The position numbers were made by a program, and so were the translations under genes. The notes beneath the pieces are model-generated. The model worked only from the letters and a program-made list of their open reading frames with translations, was not told where the DNA came from and searched no databases. From Microvirga splendida (GTDB taxonomy: Bacteria > Pseudomonadota > Alphaproteobacteria > Rhizobiales > Beijerinckiaceae): a DNA stretch of 64,000 nucleotides. Shown piece by piece: positions 43,725 through 52,949 of the stretch (positions are counted from its first letter, which is position 1; every line of letters starts with the position of its first letter). The stretch lies in contig NZ_JAELXT010000010.1 in assembly GCF_016427565.1 (NCBI RefSeq), positions 87,668 through 151,667 on the forward strand, read 5' to 3'.

Positions 43725-44507
43725 ATGTCTTTCGCGACACGCCTCGCGAGCCTGGGGGGCACCCGTGGCCTGGCAACAGCTCTGGCCATTCTGGTAAGCG
43801 CACCCGTTCTGGCTCAGACCGCTCCGGCCCAGAAGCCCGCAGCTCCGGCAGCCCAGCCGACCCGCCCTGCCGCTCCCGCCCAAGGCGCGCAGCAGCCGCA
43901 GCAGAATGCCGGTCCCACGGTCGTGCAGGTGAAGCCCGAGCCGTCTCAGCCTGAATGGACCAAGGTGTGCGGCAAGGACCAGAACACCAACACCGAGATC
44001 TGCTACACAACCCGCGACTTCGTGTCGGATCAGGGCCAGCCGGTTCTCGCTCTCGCCGTCTATGACGTGAAGGGCCAGCAGCCGCAGAAGGTGGTCCGTT
44101 TCGTGATGCCGCTCGGCCTGCTCCTGCAGCCCGGCCTGCGCTTCACGGTCGACCAGGGTCAGGCCGTCGCCGGCCGCTACGTCATGTGCCTGCCCAACGG
44201 CTGCTTCGCCGAGGCGGCCGTGAAGGACGACTTCATCGCCTCCCTCAAGAAGGGCGCCAACCTGAACGTCAGCGTCCAGAACCAGATGGGCCGCGAGATC
44301 ACCTTCGCCGTCCCGGCTGCCGGCTTCGGCAAGGCCTTCGACGGTCCCCCGATCGACCCGAAGGTGCTCGAGGAGCAGCAGAAGAAGCTGCAGGAAGAGC
44401 TGCAGAAGAAGAGCGAAGAGATGCGCCAGAAGATGCTGAACGGCGCCGCCGGTGCCGCTGCTCCGGGTGCTGCCGCTCCGGCCGCTCAGGCCGCTCCGAA
44501 GCCATAA
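43725..44507 (+). CDS. Invasion-associated locus B (IalB) family protein
   Basis: 260 residues. A signal peptide (LATALAILVSAPVLAQ) is followed by a long proline/alanine/glutamine linker (APAQKPAAPAAQPTRPAAP), then the IalB domain: EWTKVCGKDQNTNTEICYTTRDF, VVRFVMPLGLLLQPGLRFTVD and YVMCLPNGCFAEAAVKDDF with four conserved cysteines likely forming disulfides. A charged coiled coil (EEQQKKLQEELQKKSEEMRQKM) and an alanine-rich tail close the protein. IalB aids erythrocyte invasion in Bartonella but the family is widespread in free-living Hyphomicrobiales, so an envelope role is assumed. A terminator follows. Confidence 0.9.
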   Translation: MSFATRLASLGGTRGLATALAILVSAPVLAQTAPAQKPAAPAAQPTRPAAPAQGAQQPQQNAGPTVVQVKPEPSQPEWTKVCGKDQNTNTEICYTTRDFVSDQGQPVLALAVYDVKGQQPQKVVRFVMPLGLLLQPGLRFTVDQGQAVAGRYVMCLPNGCFAEAAVKDDFIASLKKGANLNVSVQNQMGREITFAVPAAGFGKAFDGPPIDPKVLEEQQKKLQEELQKKSEEMRQKMLNGAAGAAAPGAAAPAAQAAPKP

Positions 44508-44530
44508 GGCTCGAGCCTCTCCACAAACAG

Positions 44531-44563
44531 AAACGCCGGGCCCAAAGCCCGGCGTTTTCTTTT
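44531..44563 (+). terminator. Rho-independent terminator after ialB
   Basis: AAACGCCGGGC (44531-44541) pairs exactly with GCCCGGCGTTT (44547-44557) around a five-base loop and leads into TTTTCTTTT. The A-rich left flank lets it also act, more weakly, on the convergent hspQ transcript, whose stop is 15 bases away. Confidence 0.88.
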
Positions 44564-44577
44564 GGCGATCCGCACCT

Positions 44578-44907
44578 TCAGTTCGCCAGGATCGGCTTGG
44601 CTCTGTAGGTGCCGTTCTTCTGCCGCGTGAACATCTCCGGAATCATCGGATTGCGCAGCGGCTCGCCTGAATCGTCGGGCAGAAGGTTCTGCTCGGAGAC
44701 GTAGGCGATGTACTCGGTTTCCGCGTTCTCGGCGAAGAGGTGGTAGAAGGGCTGGTCCTTGCGGGGCCGGACATCCTCGGGGATGGACAGCCACCATTCT
44801 TCCGTGTTGTCGAACTCAGGGTCGACATCGAAAATCAAACCCCTGAAATCGAACACCCGGTGCCGGACCACTTGGCCGATCGCGAATTTGGCTGAACTCG
44901 CTTTCAT
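44578..44907 (-). CDS. hspQ: Heat shock protein HspQ
   Basis: 109 residues. The YccV/HspQ fold is clear: FAIGQVVRHRVFDFRGLIFDVDPEF, EEWWLSIPEDVRPRKDQPFYHLFAENAETEYIAYVSEQNL. HspQ is a small hemimethylated-DNA-binding-like protein that acts as specificity enhancer for Lon protease. AAGGAG stands eight bases before the start. No sigma-32-like promoter was identified with confidence. Convergent with ialB. Confidence 0.93.
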   Translation of the reverse strand: MKASSAKFAIGQVVRHRVFDFRGLIFDVDPEFDNTEEWWLSIPEDVRPRKDQPFYHLFAENAETEYIAYVSEQNLLPDDSGEPLRNPMIPEMFTRQKNGTYRAKPILAN

Positions 44908-45115
44908 GGTCTTAACTCCTTGGTCTCCATATAGAGATCCCGGATGGAATCTCCAAATTCACAGCTCTCACGATCAGGAGAGGGGATTCCTGCCGGCCAG
45001 TCCTGCGTTTTAGGACTATGGGCCTTCCGAAAGGTGGGATTGCCGCAAGATTGGAACCTTGCCAGAAGGGCTGCTCACGCCGTCGTCCGCTTCACCGTCA
45101 CGCCTGGAGCCGCCC

Positions 45116-46084
45116 ATGTCCGATCTGATCGGGCTGTTCAACCTGCTCGCCCCTTTCTTCGGCCTCATCGGGCTCGGCTTCTTCTGCGGCAAGATCGTCA
45201 AGCAGCCTGAGGCAGGGCTCGCCTGGATGCAGTTCTTCCTGATCTATGTGGCGCTGCCCTGCCTGTTCTACCGGCTGATCGCCGACAAGCCCTTGGACGA
45301 GCTGGCGAACTGGTCCTTCATCGCGGCGACGACGTTCTCGACCTTCTGCGCCTTCGCGCTCTCCTTCGCCACCGGGTGGCGCTACACCAGGGACCTGCCG
45401 CAATCGGTGATGCAGGGTGTCGCCGGGTCCTATTCCAATATCGGCTATATGGGACCGCCCCTGATCCTTGCGGCGATTGGCGCCTCCGCCAGCGCCCCTG
45501 TGGTGCTGATCTTCGTCTTCGACAACCTGTTCCTGTTCTCGGTCGTGCCGCTCCTGATGTCTCTGGCTGGCGTCGAGAAGCTGAGCCTGTCGGCCACCAT
45601 CCGCAGGATCGTCTGGCGCGTGGTGACCCATCCGTTCAATGTCGCCACGGCCATCGGCGTCGCCGCGAGCTATCTGCATCTCCGGCTGCCTCAGGCCGCC
45701 GATCAGATCGTCACCTGGCTGTCGGGAGCCGCCGCGCCCTGCGCCCTGTTCATCTTAGGGGTCACCGTGGCCTTGCGGCCTCTGCGGCAGATGCCCGGGG
45801 AGGTGCCGGTCCTGGTTTTCATCAAGCTGATCCTCCACCCTCTCCTGGTCTGGGTGGTGCTTTCGGCCCTCGGCGACTTCGGCCCGGCCTGGACCTATGC
45901 GGCGATCATCATGGCGGCGCTGCCGCCGGCCCTGAACATCTTCGTCATCTCGACGCAGTACAATGTGGGCGTGGAACGGGCCTCGGCGTGTGTGCTCATC
46001 GGCACGATCGTCTCGATGCTGACCCTGACGGGCATCCTCTACGTCACCAAGACGGGCGCCGTGCCTTACGACCTCTTTCCCTAA
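45116..46084 (+). CDS. AEC family transporter
   Basis: 322 residues from the ATG at 45116; the frame is open 19 codons further. About ten hydrophobic helices in the auxin efflux carrier fold: LFNLLAPFFGLIGLGFFCGK at the N-terminus, GSYSNIGYMGPPLILAAIG, the conserved crossing NIGY motif, and MAALPPALNIFVISTQYNVG near the end. AEC members move organic acids or other small anions; the substrate is unknown. The 3' end overlaps the UbiH-like gene by four bases, tail to tail. Confidence 0.88.
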   Translation: MSDLIGLFNLLAPFFGLIGLGFFCGKIVKQPEAGLAWMQFFLIYVALPCLFYRLIADKPLDELANWSFIAATTFSTFCAFALSFATGWRYTRDLPQSVMQGVAGSYSNIGYMGPPLILAAIGASASAPVVLIFVFDNLFLFSVVPLLMSLAGVEKLSLSATIRRIVWRVVTHPFNVATAIGVAASYLHLRLPQAADQIVTWLSGAAAPCALFILGVTVALRPLRQMPGEVPVLVFIKLILHPLLVWVVLSALGDFGPAWTYAAIIMAALPPALNIFVISTQYNVGVERASACVLIGTIVSMLTLTGILYVTKTGAVPYDLFP

Positions 46085-47289
46085 ACGGGCGAGGCACCCT
46101 GCATCAGCCGGGGCACGCCGACCCGCGGCAGAACCCCCTCACGCATGACAGCCCGGCGCAACGGGCCGATATTGCTAAGCGCCAGAAGTCCAGCCCCGCG
46201 GAGGAAGTCCGTGGGCAGCATCCCGGTGAGAAGAGTGCGGTTCAGGCCATCCACGGCAGCCGTCCGCAGGCGGACGTCGAGGTCGCGGCTGGTCTGATAG
46301 CGGGTCAGGGTTTCCTCGGACCCGGGCTCATGCCCCACCTTCTGCCCGTCCACGACCGCGTCCCGCAGGGAGGCGACATCGCGGAAGCCCAGGTTGAGGC
46401 CCTGTGCCCCGATGGGCGGGAACACGTGGGCGGCCTCGCCCACGAGGGCGACCCGCCGGGCCCAGTAGCGGTTCACGGAAAGACCAGTCATCGGCACGAG
46501 ACCGCGCGGGCCGTCGACGCGCATGGCACCCAGATGGGACTGGGCCTGCCGCTCGATGGCGAGCGCGAGAGCCGCGTCGTCGAGCTGCGACAGGCGCTCC
46601 GCCTCGGCTTTGCTCGTAACCCAGACAAGGCTGGAGCGGCGGCCGGGCAGGGGAACCAGCGTGAAAGGCCCGTGGCGGGTGTGGAATTCCGTCGAGGTTT
46701 CCCTGTGGTCCCGGTCATGCGCGAGGATCACGGTCACGGCGGATTGCGGATAGGACCACGTCCGGGTTCCGATGCCGGCGATCTGGCGCAGTTTGGAATT
46801 GCGCCCGTCCGCCGCCACGACGAGGCTGGCCCTGATGGTGCCGCCACCGGCGAGCGACAGGGCGGCTCCCGTGTCAGTCACCTCGAAGCCGGTTGCGAAT
46901 TCCGGGATGTGGGTCAGGTTTTCGCAAGCCCGCGCTGCTTCAGTGAGCTTCTCGACCAGGGCGGTGTTCTCGATATTCCATCCGAAGGCGTCCAGGCCGA
47001 TCTCCCCGGCCCGGAACGAGGCCGGCGGCGGGCGGAACAGGCTGCCCGTATCGTCGACAATCCGCATGGTCTCGAGCGGTGCGGCCTCCGAGACCAGGGA
47101 GGGCCATGCGCCGAGCGCCTCCAGAAAGCGGACCGAGCCGTTGAGAAGGGCGACGGTGCGGCCGTCCCGGCGCAGGTCGAGCCCTCCGACGAGAACGGTC
47201 TTGAAGCCGTCGCGGGCAAAAGCCAGGGCCGCGCTCAAGCCGACCGCCCCGGCGCCGACAACGGCAATGTTATAGGTGTTCTCGGACAA
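46081..47289 (-). CDS. UbiH/Coq6-like FAD-dependent hydroxylase
   Basis: 402 residues. FAD-binding GxGxxG (VVGAGAVGLSAALAFARDG), the DG motif (LVVAADGRNSKLRQIAG) and GEAAHVFPPIGAQGLNLG(FRD), the last being the UbiH/UbiF/VisC signature. It probably hydroxylates the ring during ubiquinone synthesis at the inner membrane face. Position 5/6/7 specificity cannot be assigned. Convergent overlap of four bases with the AEC gene; divergent from the ABC importer operon. Confidence 0.87.
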   Translation of the reverse strand: MSENTYNIAVVGAGAVGLSAALAFARDGFKTVLVGGLDLRRDGRTVALLNGSVRFLEALGAWPSLVSEAAPLETMRIVDDTGSLFRPPPASFRAGEIGLDAFGWNIENTALVEKLTEAARACENLTHIPEFATGFEVTDTGAALSLAGGGTIRASLVVAADGRNSKLRQIAGIGTRTWSYPQSAVTVILAHDRDHRETSTEFHTRHGPFTLVPLPGRRSSLVWVTSKAEAERLSQLDDAALALAIERQAQSHLGAMRVDGPRGLVPMTGLSVNRYWARRVALVGEAAHVFPPIGAQGLNLGFRDVASLRDAVVDGQKVGHEPGSEETLTRYQTSRDLDVRLRTAAVDGLNRTLLTGMLPTDFLRGAGLLALSNIGPLRRAVMREGVLPRVGVPRLMQGASPV

Positions 47290-47489
47290 GGCCTGCTCTC
47301 ACCATTCTGTGGACGGGTCTCGGACTCACAATAAAGCACGGATTGGCCATTGCCGACCGGTGCGACGCGTCCCTATGATCGGCTCACTAAGGAGTGACGA
47401 CCCGGTGCGGCGCTTGCCAGGTTCCGTACAGGCCGTCATTCATGTGCAGATTCCGACCCGGCTTCAACCTTTAAGTCAGAGACGCTTGT

Positions 47490-49037
47490 GTGAAGGCAGA
47501 CGTACCACCCTCGGGACCGCCCCTCGTCGAGCTTAAAGGGATCAGCAAGCGCTACGGCGATCTTCTCGCGAATGACGGCATCGACCTGTCCATCGAGCCG
47601 GGCGAAATCCACGCTCTGCTGGGTGAAAACGGAGCGGGGAAGTCGACCCTGGTCAAGATTCTCTACGGGGTGATCGAGCCGAGCGCGGGCGAGATCCGCT
47701 GGGAGGGACGCCCTGTCACCATCGGGTCGCCGGTGGAGGCGCGGGCTCTCGGCCTCGGCATGGTGTTCCAGCATTTCTCCCTTTTCGATGAGCTGAGTGT
47801 GGCGGAGAACATCGCCGTGGCGCTCTCGAATGAGTGGAGCCTCTCCACGGTTCGCAGCAAGCTTGGCGAGATCAGCCGGACCTATGGCTTGGCGCTCGAT
47901 GCGGACCGGGCCGTCTGGACCCTCTCCGCGGGCGAGCGGCAGCGCATCGAGATCGTGCGCTGCCTGCTCCAGAACCCGCGCCTGCTGATCCTCGACGAGC
48001 CGACTTCCGTGCTCACTCCCCAGGAGGCGGAGCACCTCTTCACGACACTCGACAGGCTCTCGGCGGAAGGCTGTTCGATCCTCTACATCTCCCACAAGCT
48101 CGAGGAGGTGCGCCGCCTCTGCCGCCGCGCCACAATCCTGCGGGCGGGGCGGGTGGTCGCCACCATCGATCCGCGGGCGAGCAGCGCCCGGGAGATCGCC
48201 GCCCTGATGGTCGGGAACGAGGTCGGCGAGGTCCGCACAGACGCGCCGCATCAGGTCAAAGGTGAGATCCTCCGGGTCTCGAAGCTGTCCATGCCGCCGG
48301 ACGGCCTGCACGGGCAGGCACTGCGCGACATCGATCTCGTGGTGCGGTCCGGCGAGGTCGTCGGCATTGCGGGCGTAGCGGGCAACGGCCAGAGCGAGCT
48401 CTTTGCCGCGCTCTCGGGCGAGCGCCTGGCGGACCGGGCGGATGCCATCGTCATCGCCGGCAAGCCTTCCGGCACCCTGGGCATCGATGCCCGCAGGCGT
48501 CTGAGCGCCGCGTTCGTGCCGGAGGAGCGCCTCGGCCATGCTGCGGCGCCGAGCCATCGCCTGAGCGAGAATACCCTGATCTCCCATGCGGCGATCGAGG
48601 TCAGCCGTTCGGGCTTCATCCTGATGAATGCCGCCAGGCGGGTTGCGCGTTCGATCGTCCAGAGCTTCGACGTGCGCACGCCCGAGGGGGACCCGCAGGC
48701 GCGCAAGCTCTCCGGCGGGAACCTGCAGAAGTTCGTCATCGGCCGCGAGATCATCCGCAAGCCCAATCTGATCATCGTGGATCAGCCCACCTGGGGCGTC
48801 GATGCAGGCGCCGCGCGGCTCATCCGCCAGGCTCTCGTCGACCTGTCGCGCGAAGGCAGCGCCGTGCTGGTCGTCAGCCAGGATCTCGACGAGCTGTTCG
48901 AGGTGGCCGACCGAATGGCCGTAATCCACCAGGGTATCTTAAGCCCGCTGAAGCCCATCGGAGAATGGACCAAGGAAGCCGTCGGCCTCGAAATGCTCGG
49001 TGTTGCGCAAGCTCAAGGGGGTACCCGTGCGGTTTGA
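47490..49037 (+). CDS. ABC importer ATPase with two nucleotide-binding domains (BMP/nucleoside type)
   Basis: 515 residues from a GTG at 47490. The first domain has LLGENGAGKSTLVKILYG, LSAGERQRIEIVRCLLQNPRLLILDEPTS; the second a degenerate Walker A (GIAGVAGNGQSELFAALSG) and SGGNLQKFVIGREIIRKPNLIIVDQPT. This duplicated, sugar-type arrangement with two permeases and a BMP lipoprotein-like binding protein is typical of nucleoside or purine importers (YufNOPQ/NupABC type). The next gene's start lies inside its 3' end, indicating one operon. Confidence 0.92.
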   Translation: MKADVPPSGPPLVELKGISKRYGDLLANDGIDLSIEPGEIHALLGENGAGKSTLVKILYGVIEPSAGEIRWEGRPVTIGSPVEARALGLGMVFQHFSLFDELSVAENIAVALSNEWSLSTVRSKLGEISRTYGLALDADRAVWTLSAGERQRIEIVRCLLQNPRLLILDEPTSVLTPQEAEHLFTTLDRLSAEGCSILYISHKLEEVRRLCRRATILRAGRVVATIDPRASSAREIAALMVGNEVGEVRTDAPHQVKGEILRVSKLSMPPDGLHGQALRDIDLVVRSGEVVGIAGVAGNGQSELFAALSGERLADRADAIVIAGKPSGTLGIDARRRLSAAFVPEERLGHAAAPSHRLSENTLISHAAIEVSRSGFILMNAARRVARSIVQSFDVRTPEGDPQARKLSGGNLQKFVIGREIIRKPNLIIVDQPTWGVDAGAARLIRQALVDLSREGSAVLVVSQDLDELFEVADRMAVIHQGILSPLKPIGEWTKEAVGLEMLGVAQAQGGTRAV

Positions 49038-50103
49038 GCTGACGCCCCGGACCAATATTTCGCCGGTCATGCGGGCTGTCGCGCCCGTCGTAGCCTTCAT
49101 CACGGCGTTCCTGATCGCGGGCTTCGTGATCTGGCTCATGGGCCGCTCGCCCATCGCAGCCTTCGACGTCTACGTTCTCCAACCTCTGAGCGATCCCTGG
49201 TCGCTGCAGGAATTGGTGGTTAAGGCGACGCCGCTAGCGCTCATCGCCATCGGCCTGTCCTATTGCTTTCGCGCCAATCTCTGGAACATCGGTGCGGAAG
49301 GCCAGTATACGATGGGGGCGATCTTCGGCAGCTGGCTCGCCCTGAATACCCATGGCACCGACGCCGGGCTCTGGGTCCTGCCGCTCATGCTGCTGCTCAG
49401 CATTTTGGGCGGTGCTCTTTACGGGCTGATCCCGGCCTTCCTGAAGACCCGCTTCGGGGTCAATGAAATCCTGACCAGCCTGATGCTGGTCTATGTGGCG
49501 CAGCAGATCCTCGACTATCTCGCCCGCGGCCCGTGGCGGGACCCGAAAGGCTTCAACTTCCCGCAATCCGTCACCTTCGATCCGGCGGCGACCCTGCCGT
49601 CAATCCTGGAAGAGAGCCGGGTCCACTACGGAGCGATCTTCGCGCTCGTCGCCATCTTGGTCACCGCCGTCATCCTCGGCCGGACGCTCTTCGGCTACCG
49701 TCTCAAGCTCACGGGCGATGCTCCCCGCGCCGCCCAGTTCGCTGGGTTCAGTGCCAGAAGCACGACGTTGGCCGTCTTTGCGATTTCCGGCGGCCTCGCA
49801 GGCTTGGCCGGGATTGTTGAGGTGTCGGGCCAGATCGGCCAAATCCAACCCTCGATTTCGAATAATTACGGCTTCACGGCCATCACGGTCGCGTTCCTCG
49901 GGCGCCTCAACCCCGTCGGGATCCTGATTGCCTCGCTGGTCGTGGCGCTCACGTTCATCGGGGGCGAGAACGCGCAGATCCTGCTCAAGCTGCCGCTCGA
50001 TCTCACCCAGGCGTTCCAGGGCATTCTGCTCATGTGCGTGCTCGCGGCCGATGCCATGGTCAGCTACCGGATTCGTTTCGCCACACGGGGAGGGGGCAAG
50101 TGA
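49027..50103 (+). CDS. ABC importer permease 1 (BMP/nucleoside type)
   Basis: 358 residues from a GTG at 49027 with AAGGGGG six bases ahead; a GTG at 49000 would add nine codons. It begins with a membrane helix (FITAFLIAGFVIWLMGRSP) and contains the characteristic FRANLWNIGAEGQYTMGAIFGSW loop and GFSARSTTLAVFAISGGLAGLAGI. Eight to ten helices are predicted. The start lies 11 bases inside the ATPase gene, and the stop overlaps the second permease by four bases. Confidence 0.92.
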   Translation: MRFELTPRTNISPVMRAVAPVVAFITAFLIAGFVIWLMGRSPIAAFDVYVLQPLSDPWSLQELVVKATPLALIAIGLSYCFRANLWNIGAEGQYTMGAIFGSWLALNTHGTDAGLWVLPLMLLLSILGGALYGLIPAFLKTRFGVNEILTSLMLVYVAQQILDYLARGPWRDPKGFNFPQSVTFDPAATLPSILEESRVHYGAIFALVAILVTAVILGRTLFGYRLKLTGDAPRAAQFAGFSARSTTLAVFAISGGLAGLAGIVEVSGQIGQIQPSISNNYGFTAITVAFLGRLNPVGILIASLVVALTFIGGENAQILLKLPLDLTQAFQGILLMCVLAADAMVSYRIRFATRGGGK

Positions 50104-51017
50104 CCACTTTCGAGGCCATTCTCCTTACCATCGTCACCGCCTCCACACCGTTGCTGATCGCGGCCCTGGGAGAACTCGTGACGGAGCGATCCGGCGTTCT
50201 CAACCTCGGCGTCGAGGGCATGATGGCCATGGGGGCGGCCTGCAGCTTCGCCGCCGCCGTGACTTTCGATTCCACCGTTCTCGGCGTCGCCGCCGGCATG
50301 CTGGCAGGTGCACTGATGGCGGCGCTCTTCGCCCTTCTCGTCTTAGGGTTCGCGGCCAACCAGACGGGTTCGGGCCTCGCGCTCACCATCCTGGGCCTCG
50401 GCCTCTCCGGCCTGGTCGGAGCGCCCTTCGTCGGGGCGAGGCGCGACCCTGTGCCCCCGGTCGACATTCCTGGATTGAGCGACATCCCGGTCATCGGGCG
50501 CCTGTTCTTTGAGCAGGATCTCTTCGTCTATGCCTCGATCACGCTGACGATCCTTGTGGCTCTCTATCTCGTCCGCACCCGGTCCGGCCTCACCCTGCGC
50601 TCCATCGGCGAGAACCATACCTCGGCCAATGCCCTGGGCCTGCCTGTGTGGCGGGTGCGCTTCTGGGCGATCCTGTTCGGCGGCGCCTGCGCCGGCTTGG
50701 CCGGAGCATACCTGGCCCTCGTCTACACCCGGTTCTGGTCGCCGGGAATGACGGCAGGCCGCGGCTGGATTGCCCTGGCGCTCGTGGTTTTCGCCGCCTG
50801 GCGGCCGGGTTGGGTGCTGGTCGGCGCCTATATCTTCGGCGCGGCGACGGTACTGCAGCTGCACGCCCAGGCGGCGCAGTTCGGGGTGCCGTCGCAGTTG
50901 CTGTCGGCGGTGCCCTATTTGGCCACGATTCTGGCCCTTCTGCTCCTCTCGATCCGCCATGGCAGGGCCATCGGGGCGCCTGGATCCCTGGGCGTGCCCT
51001 TCGTGCCTGACCGATGA
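50100..51017 (+). CDS. ABC importer permease 2 (BMP/nucleoside type)
   Basis: 305 residues from a GTG at 50100 that overlaps the previous stop (GTGA). ERSGVLNLGVEGMMAMGA is the hallmark of the second permease of this family, and LGLPVWRVRFWAILFGGACAGLAGAYLAL lines up with the core helices. It forms the membrane channel with permease 1. A 103-base gap separates it from the binding-protein gene. Confidence 0.92.
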   Translation: MTTFEAILLTIVTASTPLLIAALGELVTERSGVLNLGVEGMMAMGAACSFAAAVTFDSTVLGVAAGMLAGALMAALFALLVLGFAANQTGSGLALTILGLGLSGLVGAPFVGARRDPVPPVDIPGLSDIPVIGRLFFEQDLFVYASITLTILVALYLVRTRSGLTLRSIGENHTSANALGLPVWRVRFWAILFGGACAGLAGAYLALVYTRFWSPGMTAGRGWIALALVVFAAWRPGWVLVGAYIFGAATVLQLHAQAAQFGVPSQLLSAVPYLATILALLLLSIRHGRAIGAPGSLGVPFVPDR

Positions 51018-51120
51018 GCAAAGTGGTGTTAAGCTGACGAAAGTGTAGGCAGAGGAATTCTTGCCAGAAGCCTCCAGACCTGCGACGGAATGTTGGAAAT
51101 CTAACCTCGAGGGAACGAGC

Positions 51121-52203
51121 ATGTTTTCAGGTAAAGTCTTCGGAGCCTTGGCGGGGGCAGCAGTCCTGGCTCTGTCGGCCGGCGGTGCAGTTGCGCAGCC
51201 CAAGGACAAGATCAAGGTCGGCTTCATCTATGTGGGCCCGGTCGGCGACCACGGCTGGAGCTACCAGCACGACCAGGGCCGCCAGGCCATCGAAAAGGCA
51301 TTTCCGGGCAAGGTCACGACCACGTTCGTGGAGAGCGTGCCGGAGGCCGATTCCGAGCGCGCCATCGAGCAGCTGGCCCGCACCGGCCACGACCTGATCT
51401 TCACGACCTCCTTCGGCTTCATGGAGCCGACCCTGAAGGTCGCCAAGAAGTACCCGAACATCAAGTTCGAGCACGCCACCGGCTTCAAGCGCGCCCCGAA
51501 TCTCGCCACCTACGCGGCAAAGTTCCATGAGGGCCGCTACATCATCGGCCAGATTGCCGGCAAGATGACCAAGACGGACACCATCGGCTACGTCGGCGCC
51601 TTCCCGATCCCGGAAGTCATTGCCGGCATCAACGCCTTCTATCTGGGCGCGCAGTCGGTGAACCCCGACGTCAAGATCAAGATCGTGTTCGCCAACACCT
51701 GGTACGACCCGGCGAAGGAAGGCGATGCAGCCAAGGCGCTCCTCGATCAGGGCGTCGACGTGCTGGCCCAGCACACCGACAGCCCGGCTCCGATCCAGGC
51801 CGCCGAGGCCCGCGGCAAGTTCGGCTTCGGCCAGGCCTCCGACATGGAGCGTTTTGCCCCGAAGGCCCAGCTGACCGCCATCGTCGACAACTGGTCCGAC
51901 TACTACGTCGCCCGCACGAAGGCAGTCCTCGACGGCACCTGGAAGTCGGAAGACACCTGGGGCGGCCTGGACTCCAAGATGGTCGTGATGACGCCCTACA
52001 AGAACATGCCGGACGACGTGAAGAAGCTGGCTGAGGAGACCGAGGCGGCCATCCGTTCCGGGAAGCTCAACCCCTTCAAGTGCCCGATCATCGGCCAGGA
52101 CGGCAAGGAGATCGAGTGCAAGGGCAACGGCGCCCTCTCGGACGAGCAGGTGCTCGGCATGAACTTCTACGTGAAGGGCATCGAGGACAAGATCCCGCAG
52201 TAA
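51121..52203 (+). CDS. BMP family ABC transporter substrate-binding protein
   Basis: 360 residues from the ATG at 51121. A signal peptide (VFGALAGAAVLALSAGGAVAQP) is present without a lipobox cysteine, so it is free in the periplasm. The BMP fold shows KVGFIYVGPVGDHGWSYQHDQG, HDLIFTTSFGFMEP, QIAGKMTKTDTIGYVGAFPIPEV and VLAQHTDSPAPIQAAEARG. The substrate is probably a purine nucleoside or base, although other ligands are known in this family. A terminator follows at 52226, so the four importer genes form one complete operon (47490-52253). Confidence 0.92.
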   Translation: MFSGKVFGALAGAAVLALSAGGAVAQPKDKIKVGFIYVGPVGDHGWSYQHDQGRQAIEKAFPGKVTTTFVESVPEADSERAIEQLARTGHDLIFTTSFGFMEPTLKVAKKYPNIKFEHATGFKRAPNLATYAAKFHEGRYIIGQIAGKMTKTDTIGYVGAFPIPEVIAGINAFYLGAQSVNPDVKIKIVFANTWYDPAKEGDAAKALLDQGVDVLAQHTDSPAPIQAAEARGKFGFGQASDMERFAPKAQLTAIVDNWSDYYVARTKAVLDGTWKSEDTWGGLDSKMVVMTPYKNMPDDVKKLAEETEAAIRSGKLNPFKCPIIGQDGKEIECKGNGALSDEQVLGMNFYVKGIEDKIPQ

Positions 52204-52225
52204 GCCCGCGGATTTCGACGGAACG

Positions 52226-52253
52226 GGGCAGCCGGGAGACCGGCTGCCCTTTT
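52226..52253 (+). terminator. Rho-independent terminator after the BMP gene
   Basis: GGGCAGCCGG (52226-52235) and CCGGCTGCCC (52240-52249) form a perfect ten-base stem with a GAGA tetraloop, followed by TTTTCGTTT. It closes the importer operon before pncA. Confidence 0.92.
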
Positions 52254-52299
52254 CGTTTCAGCCTCTATATCGACGGGCAGGCATGGAGAGGAGAGCCGA

Positions 52300-52938
52300 A
52301 TGACGATCAGGCCGGGCGATGACGATGTTCTCATCGTCGTGGACGTTCAGTACGATTTCCTCCCCGGGGGAGCACTCGCGGTGCCCGACGGCGATGCGGT
52401 CATCCGGCCCATCAACCGCCTTGCCAAGGCTTTCCGCCATGTGGTGCTGACACAGGACTGGCACCCGAAAGGCCACGCCTCCTTTGCCTCGACCCACCCG
52501 GCCAAGCAGCCCTTCGAGATGATCGATCTGCATTATGGCCCTCAGGTGCTGTGGCCCGACCATTGCGTGCAGGGCACACCCGGCGCCGAGATTTCGAGCG
52601 ACCTGGATATCTCTCACGCACAACTCGTCATTCGCAAAGGCTACAACGCGGGCGTCGACAGCTATTCGGGCTTCAGGGAGGCCGACCGGCAGACCTCGAC
52701 CGGCCTTGAAGGTTACCTGAAGGAACGCGGTTTCCGCCGGGTCTTCTGCGCCGGGCTGGCCCTCGACTTCTGCGTCGCCTGGACAGCGCTCGACGCAGCT
52801 TCAGCCGGGTTCGAGACCTATGTGATCGAGGATGCCTCACGGGCCATCGACACGAACGGATCGCTTGCGACGGCCCAGAATGACATGAGCGCCGCCGGTG
52901 TTCGGGTCATCGGCAGCGCTCAGATTGAAGGTGCTTGA
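52300..52938 (+). CDS. pncA: Nicotinamidase/pyrazinamidase
   Basis: 212 residues. The isochorismatase-like fold has VLIVVDVQYDFLPGGAL with the catalytic Asp, metal-binding DWHPKGHASF, the catalytic Lys in VIRKGYNAGVDSYSGF and the nucleophilic Cys in CAGLALDFCVAWTALDA. It converts nicotinamide to nicotinate for NAD salvage. It follows the importer terminator and so likely has its own promoter, although nucleoside uptake and NAD salvage are metabolically close. Convergent with rimO, 11 bases apart. Confidence 0.94.
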   Translation: MTIRPGDDDVLIVVDVQYDFLPGGALAVPDGDAVIRPINRLAKAFRHVVLTQDWHPKGHASFASTHPAKQPFEMIDLHYGPQVLWPDHCVQGTPGAEISSDLDISHAQLVIRKGYNAGVDSYSGFREADRQTSTGLEGYLKERGFRRVFCAGLALDFCVAWTALDAASAGFETYVIEDASRAIDTNGSLATAQNDMSAAGVRVIGSAQIEGA

Positions 52939-52949
52939 GGGCAGGGCGG

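Noticed and set aside
45376..47334. 652-residue plus-strand frame across the AEC and UbiH-like genes
   Set aside because: Spans two recognised genes in the wrong frame or strand, and has no domain or ribosome site.
47436..48929. 497-residue minus-strand frame over the ABC ATPase
   Set aside because: Antisense to a clear ATPase gene; the composition is typical of a shadow frame.
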